This document shows positions 8,394-17,464 of a stretch of 64,000 bases of DNA, in pieces. A program made the translations under genes and the position numbers. This DNA is from Sphingomonas sp. HMP6 (GTDB lineage Bacteria; Pseudomonadota; Alphaproteobacteria; Sphingomonadales; Sphingomonadaceae). Every line of letters begins with the position of its first letter. Position 1 is the first letter of the stretch. The stretch lies in the NCBI RefSeq assembly GCF_013374095.1, contig NZ_AP022672.1:2745501-2809500 (forward strand), in the 5' to 3' direction. Under the pieces are notes generated by a model that worked only from the letters and a program-made list of their open reading frames with translations, made no database searches and was not told where the DNA came from.

Positions 8394-9068
8394 GTGACCG
8401 TGCCGATCGAAATCGTGCGCAATGCGCGGGCACGGCGCGCGCGGCTGTCGGTCGACAGTGCGACCGGGCGGGTACGGCTGGTGCTGCCGCCACGCGCACC
8501 GCTCAAGGCGGCATTGGCCTGGGCTGAGGACAAATCGGCCTGGATCGCGGCACAGCGCGCACGCCTGCCCACCCCCATCCCGTTTGTGGCCGGTGCCGAG
8601 ATCCCGTTCGAGGATGGTGTGCTGACGATCGCATGGGATGCCGATGCGCCGCGCCGCGTCGAGCGTGTCGGGGATGTCCTGCGCTGCGGTGGGAGGGAAG
8701 AGGGCCTGTCGCGCCGGGTCGGTTTGTGGCTGAAGCGTGAGGCGCTGCGCGTGTTGAGCGCCGAAACCGCCGAATTCGCGGCTCGCGCGGGTGTCGAGGT
8801 CACCACGGTGGCGGTGGGCGACCCCCGGACACGCTGGGGCAGTTGCGCCGCGTCGGGTACGATCCGCTACAGCTGGCGCTTGATCCTGATGCCGGCCTGG
8901 GTCCGGCGCTCGACCGTCGCGCATGAGGTCGCGCACCGGCTCCACATGAACCACAGCGCGCAGTTCCATCGGGTGATGGCGGTGCTCGACGAGACCGATC
9001 CGGACGAGTCGCGTCGCTGGCTTCGTCGCCATGGGGCCGAACGTCACTGGGTCGGACGGGACTCTTGA
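8394..9068 (+). CDS. YgjP/SprT-like zinc metallopeptidase (DUF45)
   Basis: This is a 224-residue M48-related protein of the YgjP (DUF45) family. The zinc motif HEVAH is at residues 177-181 and a further histidine follows in HMNHSAQFHRVM. The upstream TRWGSC segment typical of the family is at about residues 146-151. No membrane segment is present. GTG at 8394 is chosen after a GGGG-rich site; GTG 8400 is an alternative. Its 3' end overlaps the convergent PBP gene by 25 bases. Confidence 0.87.
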   Translation: MTVPIEIVRNARARRARLSVDSATGRVRLVLPPRAPLKAALAWAEDKSAWIAAQRARLPTPIPFVAGAEIPFEDGVLTIAWDADAPRRVERVGDVLRCGGREEGLSRRVGLWLKREALRVLSAETAEFAARAGVEVTTVAVGDPRTRWGSCAASGTIRYSWRLILMPAWVRRSTVAHEVAHRLHMNHSAQFHRVMAVLDETDPDESRRWLRRHGAERHWVGRDS

Positions 9069-11191
9069 CGGTCAGGCAGCGGGGCGCGCGTTGGCACCGG
9101 CGCGGGGCGGGACTGGTCGCGGCCTAAGACGCGGTCGATCCACGCCTGATCGAGCTTCGGATCGTCTTTTTTGTCGGCCGGTGGCGCGGCTGGCTGCTCG
9201 GTCGGAGCGCGTTGCTCGATCGGATTGCCATCGGCATCGACTTGCTGTCCCGGCGCGGGTGGCGTGGTGTCGCCTTGGCCAACCGGATTACCATTTTCAT
9301 CGACGAACAAGCCGTTGTCGGCCTCTCCGAAATACGATTCCTGGTCGGGCTCGAGCTGGAATTCGGGCAAGGTCACCTTGGTGTCGAATTCTTCGGGCGG
9401 GCGGTCCGCGACGGCGACCTTCATGAAGGCCGCAAAGGCCTTGGCGGGCGCGGTCCCGCCGTGCAGGCCGGGGATCGACTTTGCATCGTCGCGCCCCATC
9501 CATACGCCGGTGGTCAGCCCGCTGGAGAAGCCGAGGAACCAGCCATCCTTGCTCGACGTCGTCGTGCCGGTCTTGCCCGCGACCGGGCGGCCGATCTGCG
9601 CGGCGCGACCGGTGCCGGTATTGACGGTGGTCTGCAGCAGGTCGGTCATCTGCGCGGCGACATAGGGCGCGACCAGCACTTGGGTGGTGTCGACCGCTTG
9701 CGCATAAATTGTCTCGCCCGCGGCCGTCACCTTGGTGATGGCATAAGGGGTGACGGCGACGCCCTTGTTGCCCACGCTCGCAAACGCACGGGTCATGTCG
9801 ATCAACCGCACGTCGGACGTGCCGAGCACCATCGACGGATGTGTGTTGACCTTGGTCGTGATGCCGAAGCGTCGCGCCATGTCCGCAACCGTTGAAAAGC
9901 CCACTTCCTGGCCAAGCTTTGCGGCGACGGTGTTGAGCGAATAGGCAAAGGCGGTGCGCAGGCTCACCGCACCGCTGTTGCGGCGCGAATCGTTGCGCGG
10001 GCTCCAGCCGTCGATCGTGATGGGCTCGTCGACCACCGAATCCTCGACCTTATGTCCGGCCTCTAGTGCAGCGAGGTACACGAACAGCTTGAACGCCGAA
10101 CCCGGCTGGCGCTGCGCCTGCGTCGCGCGGTTGTAGATCGAGCTGACATAATCGGTCCCGCCGACCATCGCGCGGACTGCGCCGTCGCGATCGATCGACA
10201 CCAAAGCGCCTTGGGCCCCCTTTGGCGCGTTCGCCTGGATCGCGGCATCGGCGGCCCGCTGCATACCCAAGTCGAGCGTGGTCCACACCTCAAGCGGGCG
10301 CTGCGTTTCGTCGATCAGCACTTCGAGCTGCGGGAGCGCCCAATCGGTGAAATAGCGCACGCTATTCTGCCGCGCTTCGGGGACGAAGGCGATCTGCCCG
10401 ACGGCGGATTCGGCCTGGCTTGCCTGCGACGGCGTAATCGCGCCGGTTTCCTGCATCAACGACAGCACCACCTTGGCGCGCCCGCGGGCTGCATCAATAT
10501 CGGCGGTCGGCGAATAATTGGACGGCGCCTTGACCAGACCAGCGATGACCGCCGCCTCGCTCAGGCTGAGGCGATCAGCGCCATGTCCGAAAAATTTGCG
10601 GCTGGCCGCATCGATCCCGTATGCGCCGCCGCCGAAATAGACTTTGTTGAGGTACAGTTCGAGCACTTGATCCTTGCTGAACTTGCGCTCCAGCGCGAGC
10701 GCGAGGATCGCCTCACGAATTTTGCGGTCGAACCTTTTGTTCGAATTGAGGAAGATGTTGCGCGCAATCTGCTGCGTGATGGTCGATCCGCCCTGCCGCC
10801 AATGGCCCTTTTCGATCCGCACCTGAACCGAACGCGCCATGCCGATCGGATCGACGCCGGGATGCATCCGGAAGCGGCGATCCTCGACCGAGATCATCGC
10901 ATCGCGCATCACCGCCGGGATTCGCTCGTACGGCAGCCATTCGCCATAGCTCGGGCCGATCGACACGATCACGGTGCCATCGGCGGCATGGACGCGGATC
11001 ATCTGCCCGTTGGGCGAGGATTTCAGCTCATCATAGCTCGGCAATTGCCCCTGCGAGACATAGACGGTGATGGCGAGGATAATGAAGCCAAGCAGCGCCA
11101 GACCACTTGCGATCTGAACGGCCAGCACGCTGCGGCGACGCCAGAGCGGCGCCTTGGCGGAGCGGGGGGTGGAAGCTGAGGAACGGGCCAT
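9044..11191 (-). CDS. Class A penicillin-binding protein (PBP1A type)
   Basis: This is a bifunctional peptidoglycan synthase of 715 residues. A cytoplasmic basic stretch is followed by a membrane anchor at about residues 22-45. The GT51 glycosyltransferase domain has the catalytic glutamate E103 in SVEDRRFRMHPGVD and QGGSTITQQ at 133-141. The transpeptidase domain has the serine S365 in QPGSAFK, SLN at 418-420 and KTGT at 540-543. The C-terminus after about residue 640 is a low-complexity proline/aspartate-rich tail. It is transcribed away from msrB. Confidence 0.94.
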   Translation of the reverse strand: MARSSASTPRSAKAPLWRRRSVLAVQIASGLALLGFIILAITVYVSQGQLPSYDELKSSPNGQMIRVHAADGTVIVSIGPSYGEWLPYERIPAVMRDAMISVEDRRFRMHPGVDPIGMARSVQVRIEKGHWRQGGSTITQQIARNIFLNSNKRFDRKIREAILALALERKFSKDQVLELYLNKVYFGGGAYGIDAASRKFFGHGADRLSLSEAAVIAGLVKAPSNYSPTADIDAARGRAKVVLSLMQETGAITPSQASQAESAVGQIAFVPEARQNSVRYFTDWALPQLEVLIDETQRPLEVWTTLDLGMQRAADAAIQANAPKGAQGALVSIDRDGAVRAMVGGTDYVSSIYNRATQAQRQPGSAFKLFVYLAALEAGHKVEDSVVDEPITIDGWSPRNDSRRNSGAVSLRTAFAYSLNTVAAKLGQEVGFSTVADMARRFGITTKVNTHPSMVLGTSDVRLIDMTRAFASVGNKGVAVTPYAITKVTAAGETIYAQAVDTTQVLVAPYVAAQMTDLLQTTVNTGTGRAAQIGRPVAGKTGTTTSSKDGWFLGFSSGLTTGVWMGRDDAKSIPGLHGGTAPAKAFAAFMKVAVADRPPEEFDTKVTLPEFQLEPDQESYFGEADNGLFVDENGNPVGQGDTTPPAPGQQVDADGNPIEQRAPTEQPAAPPADKKDDPKLDQAWIDRVLGRDQSRPAPVPTRAPLPDRQESRPTQ

Positions 11192-11204
11192 TGCGTGATC
11201 GCAG

Positions 11205-11241
11205 CGTTACGGCCTGCGGCGGATGCCGACAAGCCGTGACG
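11205..11241 (-). terminator. Weak inverted repeat between msrB and the PBP gene
   Basis: CGTTACGGC (11205-11213) and GCCGTGACG (11233-11241) form a 9-base near-perfect inverted repeat in the 57-base gap between msrB and the downstream PBP gene. No T run is present, so it may be a weak terminator or simply a chance hairpin. Confidence 0.25.
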
Positions 11242-11248
11242 CCAAGGA

Positions 11249-11695
11249 TTAGCTGTGCAGTTCGTCGCTTATCGCGCTCTCCCCAGCGCTTTCGCCCCCT
11301 GCGTCGCGCTGACGGAAGTCGAGGCTGAGTGAGTTCATGCAATAGCGCAGGCCCGTCGGGGGTGGGCCATCGGGGAAAACGTGACCGAGATGCCCGTCGC
11401 AGCGCGCACAGCGCGCTTCGATGCGGGTCATGCCGTGGCTGATGTCGCGATGCTCGATCACGCGCTCGGGTGCGATCGGTTGGGTGAAGCTCGGCCAGCC
11501 CGACCCGGAATCATATTTGTCGGCCGAATCGAACAAAGGCTGCGCGCATCCGCCGCAGCGATAGATGCCGTCGGCCTTGTTGTTGTTATAGCGACCGGAG
11601 AACGCCCGCTCGGTCCCGGCCTCGCGCAGCACGTGATACGCCTCGGGGCTCAGTTTCTTACGCCATTCGGTTTCGGACAAAGTGAGATGGTCCAT
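11249..11695 (-). CDS. msrB: Peptide-methionine (R)-S-oxide reductase
   Basis: MsrB reduces the R-epimer of methionine sulfoxide in proteins and repairs oxidative damage. The zinc site is formed by C47-GG-C50 and C96-AR-C99. The catalytic cysteine C119 is in RYCMNSLSL, and the substrate loop SGSGWPSF is intact. No signal peptide is seen, so it is a cytoplasmic form of 148 residues. It sits 11 bases upstream, in transcription direction away, from the end of the FAD oxidoreductase gene. Confidence 0.95.
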   Translation of the reverse strand: MDHLTLSETEWRKKLSPEAYHVLREAGTERAFSGRYNNNKADGIYRCGGCAQPLFDSADKYDSGSGWPSFTQPIAPERVIEHRDISHGMTRIEARCARCDGHLGHVFPDGPPPTGLRYCMNSLSLDFRQRDAGGESAGESAISDELHS

Positions 11696-11706
11696 GGAAG
11701 TTCCTG

Positions 11707-12840
11707 TCAGCGGGGGCTGTGGTCAAGCGGGGAATGGCCGATCCGCGTCAGCGACGCGATCGTATCGATCAAGCCGGGAATATGGGATAGCAGCGGCAGC
11801 GCGGCAAGGGCCAGGCGGGGGCGTTCTGCCGCATCGCGGACCAGTCCGGCCAGCGTGATCGGCCGCCGTGTCGCGCGGGCAAAGTCGGACTGAAAGCGCG
11901 GTGCCGCCGCGGCACCTCCGGCTAGAAAAGCATTGGCGGCACGGATTCCGCTGGCAATCGCGATGCCCATGCCCTCGCCCGCCAGCGATGGGATGACGCC
12001 CGCCTGATCACCGAGCCGGAACACGCCCGGATCGCTGCGTAGCGCGCGCCAGCCATAGGGCACGTTGGCGATGGCATCGATCGTCTCCCCGCCACCGCGA
12101 TAGGCAAGGCGCTCGCCGAGCCTCGGATGGTCGCGCGCCAGCGCATCGAGCAACACCGCGGGCGACCCTGCCGCCAACATCGCCGAACGGTGCACCGCCA
12201 TGCAGATGTTGGCGCTGCCGTCCTCCTGCAGATTGATCCCGACATAGCCGCGATCGAACAGATGCAGTTCGACCGCATCATTGATCAGCCGGGTGAGGCC
12301 GGGCGCGGCGGCGATGCGCACGCGCAAGCCCAGCACGGGATCGTCGCCGCGCGCCTCCGCCGGTCGCGCCATGCCGCGCACGTCGTGTTTGCCGCTGGCG
12401 AGAAACAGCGTGTCGCTGGCCAGCGTCGCACCGTCGTCGAGCGTCGCGGTGGTGCCGACAAGGCCGCGCACGGTGACGCCGCGCTCGATCGCTGCGCCTG
12501 CCGAAACAGCTTGCGCGAGCAGGACGGTATCGAGCGTCCGCCGCGACACGCCGAGCGCCGGGCGCGGGAGGGCTGCCTCGACAACGCGATCCCCCGCGAT
12601 GATCCGCGTCCGCGTGATCCGCGCGCTGCCCAGCATTTCCGGCGCGACGCCGAGCCGCGCGAGCGATTCGAGCGTGCGCCAGCTCAGGAATCCGCCGCAA
12701 ATCGCATCGCCGGTCTCGCGGCTACGCTCGACCAGCAAATGCGGTGCGCCGGCGCGCGCCAGCGTGATCGCGGCGCTTGCCCCGGCGGGGCCGCCGCCGA
12801 CGATCAGCGCGGGGGTTGAGCGCACAGCTTTTCGACGCAT
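11707..12840 (-). CDS. FAD-dependent oxidoreductase of the type III PKS cluster
   Basis: This is a 377-residue flavoprotein related to geranylgeranyl reductase/UbiH-like monooxygenases. It has an N-terminal Rossmann motif [21 protein letters not shown], an arginine-rich second strand LLVERS, and the C-terminal FAD motif [27 protein letters not shown]. It is the third gene of a cluster with a type III polyketide synthase and a methyltransferase and overlaps the latter by 37 bases. By context it should oxidise or hydroxylate the PKS product. The ATG at 12840 is the only good start near the Rossmann strand. Confidence 0.85.
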   Translation of the reverse strand: MRRKAVRSTPALIVGGGPAGASAAITLARAGAPHLLVERSRETGDAICGGFLSWRTLESLARLGVAPEMLGSARITRTRIIAGDRVVEAALPRPALGVSRRTLDTVLLAQAVSAGAAIERGVTVRGLVGTTATLDDGATLASDTLFLASGKHDVRGMARPAEARGDDPVLGLRVRIAAAPGLTRLINDAVELHLFDRGYVGINLQEDGSANICMAVHRSAMLAAGSPAVLLDALARDHPRLGERLAYRGGGETIDAIANVPYGWRALRSDPGVFRLGDQAGVIPSLAGEGMGIAIASGIRAANAFLAGGAAAAPRFQSDFARATRRPITLAGLVRDAAERPRLALAALPLLSHIPGLIDTIASLTRIGHSPLDHSPR

Positions 12841-13505
12841 AAGCGGAAGGGAAAGGCTCGGTAGACGCGGGCCTGCACGCCCGCTTCCGCCAGAATCGGG
12901 GACCATTCTGCGGGTCGGTAAGACCGCGCGATCGACAGTTTTCCGTCGTGGCGGACGATCGGGTGCCAGCGCGCCAGTGTCGCCAGCAGCGGGTAGCCGA
13001 AATGGGCAAAGCCATGGCGGTGGAGATCGTTGACCAGCCAGCCCGCTGCGCTTTCGCGGTCCATGAAGCGCAGGAAAGCGATGAGCTGGTCGTGCGTCAT
13101 GTGATGCGCGACCAGGCTGGAGACGATGAAATCCCACCCTTCCCCCGCGTGATCGGCATAATCGCCGGTCCGATACCGGATCGGCAAATCCGCCGACGTA
13201 TGCGCCGTCGCCGCGGCTTGGCTGCGCGGGTTGAGGTCAACGCCGAACAGTTCGGCCTCCAGGCCGCGCTTCGCCGCCCAGCGCGCGATCCGCCGCAGCA
13301 TGTCGCCATCGCCGTACCCGACATCGAGCAGTCTGAAGCGCTTCATCCCCGCGGTGCCGCGCCGCAGAAAATCGAGCGTCGGGCGCGCTGCCATCGTCAC
13401 GCCATTGACCTTGGCGAGATCGCCGACGACGGCGGCATAGGTTGCGGGCGACAGGTCGTCGGCGTCCATCAGCTCTTCGGCAATGGCGCGGGTCGCAAGG
13501 CTCAC
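12804..13505 (-). CDS. Class I SAM-dependent methyltransferase of the type III PKS cluster
   Basis: This is a 233-residue Rossmann methyltransferase. Motif I is LLDVGYGDGDMLRRIA, motif II LFGVDLNPRSQ, and motif IV is in WDFIVSSLVAHHMT. It starts with GTG in a 4-base overlap with the polyketide synthase stop and overlaps the oxidoreductase gene by 37 bases, so the three are translationally coupled. It probably O- or C-methylates the polyketide or quinone made by this cluster; substrate is inferred from context only. Confidence 0.85.
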   Translation of the reverse strand: MSLATRAIAEELMDADDLSPATYAAVVGDLAKVNGVTMAARPTLDFLRRGTAGMKRFRLLDVGYGDGDMLRRIARWAAKRGLEAELFGVDLNPRSQAAATAHTSADLPIRYRTGDYADHAGEGWDFIVSSLVAHHMTHDQLIAFLRFMDRESAAGWLVNDLHRHGFAHFGYPLLATLARWHPIVRHDGKLSIARSYRPAEWSPILAEAGVQARVYRAFPFRLCVEKLCAQPPR

Positions 13506-14575
13506 GCCGCGCTCCGGAATCCGAAGCCCTCGGCGGCAAGGCCCGGCCCGAACGCCAGCGCCACGCCATCGCGGATCGGCGGGCCGCTCAGCAGCCGCGC
13601 CAGCACGAACATCAGCGTCGCCGACGACATGTTCCCGAAATCCGCCAGCACCCCGCGCGACGCGGCGAGCGCGCCTTGCTGCAAATGCAGCGTGTTTTCG
13701 ACAGCATCGAGGATCGAGCGGCCGCCGGCATGGACCGCCCATCCGTCGATCTCGCTCGGGTCCCGCCCGCCCGTCGCGGCGGTCGCGAAGTCGGGATCGG
13801 ATAGCCCAGCGGCGATCCGCGCGGGGACTTCGCCCGACAAATGCATCGCAAACCCGCTGTCGGTAATGTCCCAGCGGATCAATGCGGCCGAATCGGGCAA
13901 GGTCGTGGCGAACGGCTGGCCGAGTGCCAGTCCGACCGGCTCGGCGGTGACGAGCGCGGCGGCGGCACCATCGCCGAACTGGAGCATCGCGAGCAGCGGT
14001 TCGAGCGCGGGGTTGTCCTGCAAATGCAGCGTCGACAGCTCGACGCACAGGACGAGCACGCGCGCTTGCGGATCGGACCTTACGATGTGGCGTGCGCTGC
14101 GCAGCGCGGCGACGGCGGCATAACAGCCCATGAAACCGACCAGGAGCCGCTCGACCGAAGGGGCGAGGCCGATCTGCGCCGCGACGATCTGGTCGATGCC
14201 GGGGGCGACGAAGCCGGTGCAGCTCGCCACCACGAAATGCGTGATGCCGTCGATCGGAGTTTGCGCGCGCAACGCCTCGATCGCGGCGATGCTCAGGACT
14301 GGCGCCGCTTCGGCATAGAGCCGCATCCGCTCGGCCGTGCCTGGAGGCAGGTCACGTGCATAAAAGCCGCCGGCATCGACCGGCGATCCGCCATCGGCGC
14401 TGCGCGGCAGAACCGACCAGCGATGCCCGATCGCCGCGCGCCCCGCCATCCGATCGAACACGCGCGCCGCGCGCGCATCGGGCAGCCGCGTTCGCGCCCA
14501 GCCGATAAAGGCCTGGTGAATGTCGTGATCGGGAACAGCGGTGCCGATCGCGGCGATATGGGCAGTAGCAGGCAA
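13502..14575 (-). CDS. Type III polyketide synthase (chalcone synthase-like)
   Basis: Type III PKSs are homodimeric ketosynthases that extend an acyl-CoA with malonyl-CoA and cyclise the chain. The thiolase-fold triad is complete: C119 in VVASCTGFVAPGID, H282 in GWAVHAGGRSILD and N315 in FGNMSSATLMF. The length is about 357 residues. No ATG precedes the conserved N-terminus, so start is uncertain: a TTG at 14575 after GAAAG is preferred and a TTG at 14650 is possible. It heads the PKS-methyltransferase-oxidoreductase cluster. The acyl starter is unknown. Confidence 0.9.
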   Translation of the reverse strand: MPATAHIAAIGTAVPDHDIHQAFIGWARTRLPDARAARVFDRMAGRAAIGHRWSVLPRSADGGSPVDAGGFYARDLPPGTAERMRLYAEAAPVLSIAAIEALRAQTPIDGITHFVVASCTGFVAPGIDQIVAAQIGLAPSVERLLVGFMGCYAAVAALRSARHIVRSDPQARVLVLCVELSTLHLQDNPALEPLLAMLQFGDGAAAALVTAEPVGLALGQPFATTLPDSAALIRWDITDSGFAMHLSGEVPARIAAGLSDPDFATAATGGRDPSEIDGWAVHAGGRSILDAVENTLHLQQGALAASRGVLADFGNMSSATLMFVLARLLSGPPIRDGVALAFGPGLAAEGFGFRSAA

Positions 14576-14659
14576 AGCGAACTTTCGGGCGGCGCGGGCG
14601 GGGTGCGTCCGGACCAGGCATAACGCTACCCCAGCCGATACGATCCGCAAAGCCCGGCG

Positions 14660-16150
14660 TTAGGCCGTATCGACTCGCACCCGCAGCATCGCGAGCGCCG
14701 CCAGCGCCATCACGACGGCGGCGAACAGCATCGTCCAAATCGGCTCGTTCGGGAAGAAGGCCTGCATGATCGACCCCATCACGGTCGCGACCAGCAATTG
14801 CGGGATCACGACGAAGACGTTGAACAGGCCCATGTAGATGCCGAGCTTGGCTTGTGGCAGGCTGGACGCGAGGATCGCATAGGGCATGGCGAGAATCGAC
14901 GCCCAGGCGATGCCGATGCCGATCTCGCTCAATAGCAGCATCTGCGGGTCGCGGATCACCAAGAAGCTCGCATAGCCCGCCGCCCCGCACAGCAGCCCGA
15001 CGACATGCGTGAGCGCGGCACCGATCCGCTTGGCGAGGAACGGCAGCAGCGTCAGCGCGGCGATCGCGGCGACGCCGTTATAGGTGCCGAACAGCACATC
15101 GACCCAGCTCGCCCCCTCCTGATAGCGGGGTGACGCCGGATCGGTCGCGCCAAAGGCGTATTGCGCGACGATCGGGGTGGTGTTGATCCACATGATGAAC
15201 AGCGCTGACCAGCTGAAGAACTGCACGAGTGCGAGGCGCTTCATCAGATCGGGCATCCCGCCGAAATCGCCGACGATATGGCCGAGCATCGACGGCGAAG
15301 ACCCGCCGCGCGCGCGGGCAATCGCGATGATGCTGGCGATGCCGTAGCCGCCGAGCAACCCGCCGAGTAGATAGACTTCCTTCTTCAGCCCGAACGCCGC
15401 CACCGCTGCGATCACTGTGATGCCGCCCGCGATCCACCACAGGCTGCCGGTGAAGGTCCGCGCGGCGAGCAGGCGCAGCGTTTCGGTTTCCTGCTCGGCG
15501 GTACCGTCGAACGCCGCCATTTCCGCAGGCGAATACTCACGCGTCGTCAGCACCGTCCACAACACCGACAGGAACAGCGCCGCCCCGCCGAACCAGAAGG
15601 CATAGCGCACCGTATCGGGGATCACGCCGGGCGCTGCGGTATTGGCGACGCCCCAATGTTCGAGCAGCTTGGGGAAAATCGACCCGATCACCGCGCCCGC
15701 GCCGATGAAGGCGGTCTGCACCGCATAACCGACGCTATGCTGGTCCTTGCGCAACATATCGCCGACGAACGCGCGGAACGGCTCCATCGAAATGTTGAGC
15801 GACGCATCGAGCACCCACAGCATGACGGCGGCGAACAGCAGCAGGTTCGACAGCGGCATCACGAACAAGGCGAGCGTCGCCAGGATCGCGCCAGTCAGGA
15901 AATACGGTCGCCTGCGCCCCAGCCGCCCAAGCCAGGTCTTGTCCGACAGATGGCCGATGATCGGCTGCACCAGCAATCCGGTGAGCGGGGCCGCGACCCA
16001 CAAAGCGGGCAAATCGTCGAGATTGCTGCCCAGCGTCTGAAAAACGCGGCTCATGTTCGCGTTCTGCAGCGCAAAACCGATCTGAATCCCGAAAAAGCCG
16101 AACGAGATGTTCCACAGCCCGGCAAAGGACTGGCGTGGCCGTTCGTTCAC
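14660..16150 (-). CDS. SLC45/GPH-type sugar:H+ symporter (MFS)
   Basis: This is a 12-helix MFS permease of about 496 residues, similar to the alphaproteobacterial maltose/sucrose transporters of the SLC45 group. The family loop GHLSDKTWLGRLGRRRPYFL after helix 2 is intact. It would carry maltose or maltodextrins across the inner membrane for the cytoplasmic glucosidase. GTG 16150 is chosen for its GGGGA site; ATG 16219 would overlap lacI. A copy of the LacI-type operator sits about 70 bases upstream inside the 3' end of lacI. Confidence 0.87.
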   Translation of the reverse strand: MNERPRQSFAGLWNISFGFFGIQIGFALQNANMSRVFQTLGSNLDDLPALWVAAPLTGLLVQPIIGHLSDKTWLGRLGRRRPYFLTGAILATLALFVMPLSNLLLFAAVMLWVLDASLNISMEPFRAFVGDMLRKDQHSVGYAVQTAFIGAGAVIGSIFPKLLEHWGVANTAAPGVIPDTVRYAFWFGGAALFLSVLWTVLTTREYSPAEMAAFDGTAEQETETLRLLAARTFTGSLWWIAGGITVIAAVAAFGLKKEVYLLGGLLGGYGIASIIAIARARGGSSPSMLGHIVGDFGGMPDLMKRLALVQFFSWSALFIMWINTTPIVAQYAFGATDPASPRYQEGASWVDVLFGTYNGVAAIAALTLLPFLAKRIGAALTHVVGLLCGAAGYASFLVIRDPQMLLLSEIGIGIAWASILAMPYAILASSLPQAKLGIYMGLFNVFVVIPQLLVATVMGSIMQAFFPNEPIWTMLFAAVVMALAALAMLRVRVDTA

Positions 16151-16208
16151 TGATCCATCCCCTGCGTTTTTATCGCGTGTACGCGCGGTGGTGGCCGGGA
16201 ACGGCGGG

Positions 16209-17255
16209 TCAGTCGCCATGAATACGTATGCCGCTCGACGCGCGCACCACCAGCCGCGGCGGCAGGATCGCGGTGGCGGTCGGCTCGCCGCGGATCCGTG
16301 CGAGCAGCGTATCGACCAGGAATTCGCCCGCACGGCGATAATCCTGCGCGACCGTGGTGAGCGGCGGATGCGCCAGCGTGGCGGCGGGCAAATCGTCGAA
16401 CCCGATGATCTTCACATCCTCGGGCACGCGCCGCCCCGCCTCGGCCAGCGCGCGCATCGCGCCGATCGCGATCAGGTCGCTCGCCGCGAAGATCGCGTCG
16501 AAATCGCGCGCGCGCGCCAGCAATGTTACGGCGGCGGCATAGCCCGACGCTTCGGTGGTGATCGCATCGACCTGGAGTGCGGGGTCGAACAGCATCCCCG
16601 CTTCGTCGATCGCCTCGCCAAGCCCGCGATAGCGATCCTCGAATTCGGGATAATGGCTCGACGCCTCCCCCAGAAAGGCGATCCGGCGGCAGCCTTGCGC
16701 AATCAAATGCCGTCCGGCGTCGCGCCCGCCGCGCACATTGTCGCAGCCAACCGTCGCATCGGCGGCCTGGTTCGACCGTACCGATCCCCAGCGGACGAAA
16801 TGCGTGTTCTGCCCCGCAAGCAAATCGAGCCGGGCACGATATTCCTCATAATCGCCATACCCGAGCAGGATGATCCCGTCGGCCTTGCGGCTATCCTCAT
16901 AATCGACGTGCCAGTCGTTCGAGAGGTGCTGGAACGAGATCAGCAGATCGTACCCACGCAGCGCACAGGTCCGCGTGATCGACCCGAGCATGGCGAGGAA
17001 GAACGGATTGATCAGCGAATCGTCGGGCGTCGGATCTTCGAAAAACAGCAAGGCGAGCGTGTTGGAACTGCCACGCCGCAAGTTCGACGCATTCTTGTCG
17101 ACCTTGTAGTTGAGTTGCCGCGCGATCGCCTCGATCCGTAGCCGCGTGGCCGCGCTGACGGTCGGATCGCCGCGCAGCGCGCGCGACACCGTCGGCTGCG
17201 ACACGCCAGCCAGCGCCGCAATGTCGAAGGAGGTGGGTTTGTCGTTCAGCGCCAT
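16209..17255 (-). CDS. LacI-family transcriptional regulator of the maltodextrin locus
   Basis: This is a 348-residue LacI/GalR regulator. The N-terminal helix-turn-helix reads FDIAALAGVSQPTVSRALRG, with the hinge helix NASNLRRGSSNTLALLF. A periplasmic-binding-protein-like effector domain follows, with FAASDLIAIGAMRALAEAG and IIGFDDLPAA. It is divergent from the TonB receptor and upstream of the permease on the same strand. Identical ATACGTAT-core sites are found in the divergent intergenic region and before the permease, so it probably represses both arms and itself. The inducer is likely maltose, by context. Confidence 0.93.
   Translation of the reverse strand: MALNDKPTSFDIAALAGVSQPTVSRALRGDPTVSAATRLRIEAIARQLNYKVDKNASNLRRGSSNTLALLFFEDPTPDDSLINPFFLAMLGSITRTCALRGYDLLISFQHLSNDWHVDYEDSRKADGIILLGYGDYEEYRARLDLLAGQNTHFVRWGSVRSNQAADATVGCDNVRGGRDAGRHLIAQGCRRIAFLGEASSHYPEFEDRYRGLGEAIDEAGMLFDPALQVDAITTEASGYAAAVTLLARARDFDAIFAASDLIAIGAMRALAEAGRRVPEDVKIIGFDDLPAATLAHPPLTTVAQDYRRAGEFLVDTLLARIRGEPTATAILPPRLVVRASSGIRIHGD
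16219..16232. promoter_or_regulatory. Putative LacI-family operator, copy 1 (inside 3' end of lacI)
   Basis: The sequence TGAATACGTATGCC, with an 8-base palindromic core ATACGTAT, lies in the last codons of lacI and about 70 bases upstream of the permease start. The same 14 bases occur upstream of the TonB receptor. The position suggests control of the permease promoter. Confidence 0.6.
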
Positions 17256-17358
17256 CTGCGCAAGCGGTTCCTCAGCCTGATCGGCGCCGGGCCTCCGGTC
17301 ACCGTAACCGGTGTACGCCTAGCCCGACATGCACGAAACGCCCCTGCCGGGGCGAGCT

Positions 17359-17372
17359 TGAATACGTATGCC
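17359..17372. promoter_or_regulatory. Putative LacI-family operator, copy 2 (lacI / TonB receptor intergenic)
   Basis: This is an exact second copy of TGAATACGTATGCC, about 105 bases upstream of lacI and 93 bases upstream of the TonB receptor start. A further inverted repeat, CACCG-taac-CGGTG at 17300-17313, lies nearer lacI and could be another site. The 209-base gap holds no gene. Confidence 0.65.
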
Positions 17373-17464
17373 CTTTCCTTGGCTTTGCAATCATGCGGGC
17401 GCAATCACGCTCACGAAATGCTCAACGCGCAAAAGACGCCGTGGAGCCGAAGGGGAGAGATAGC

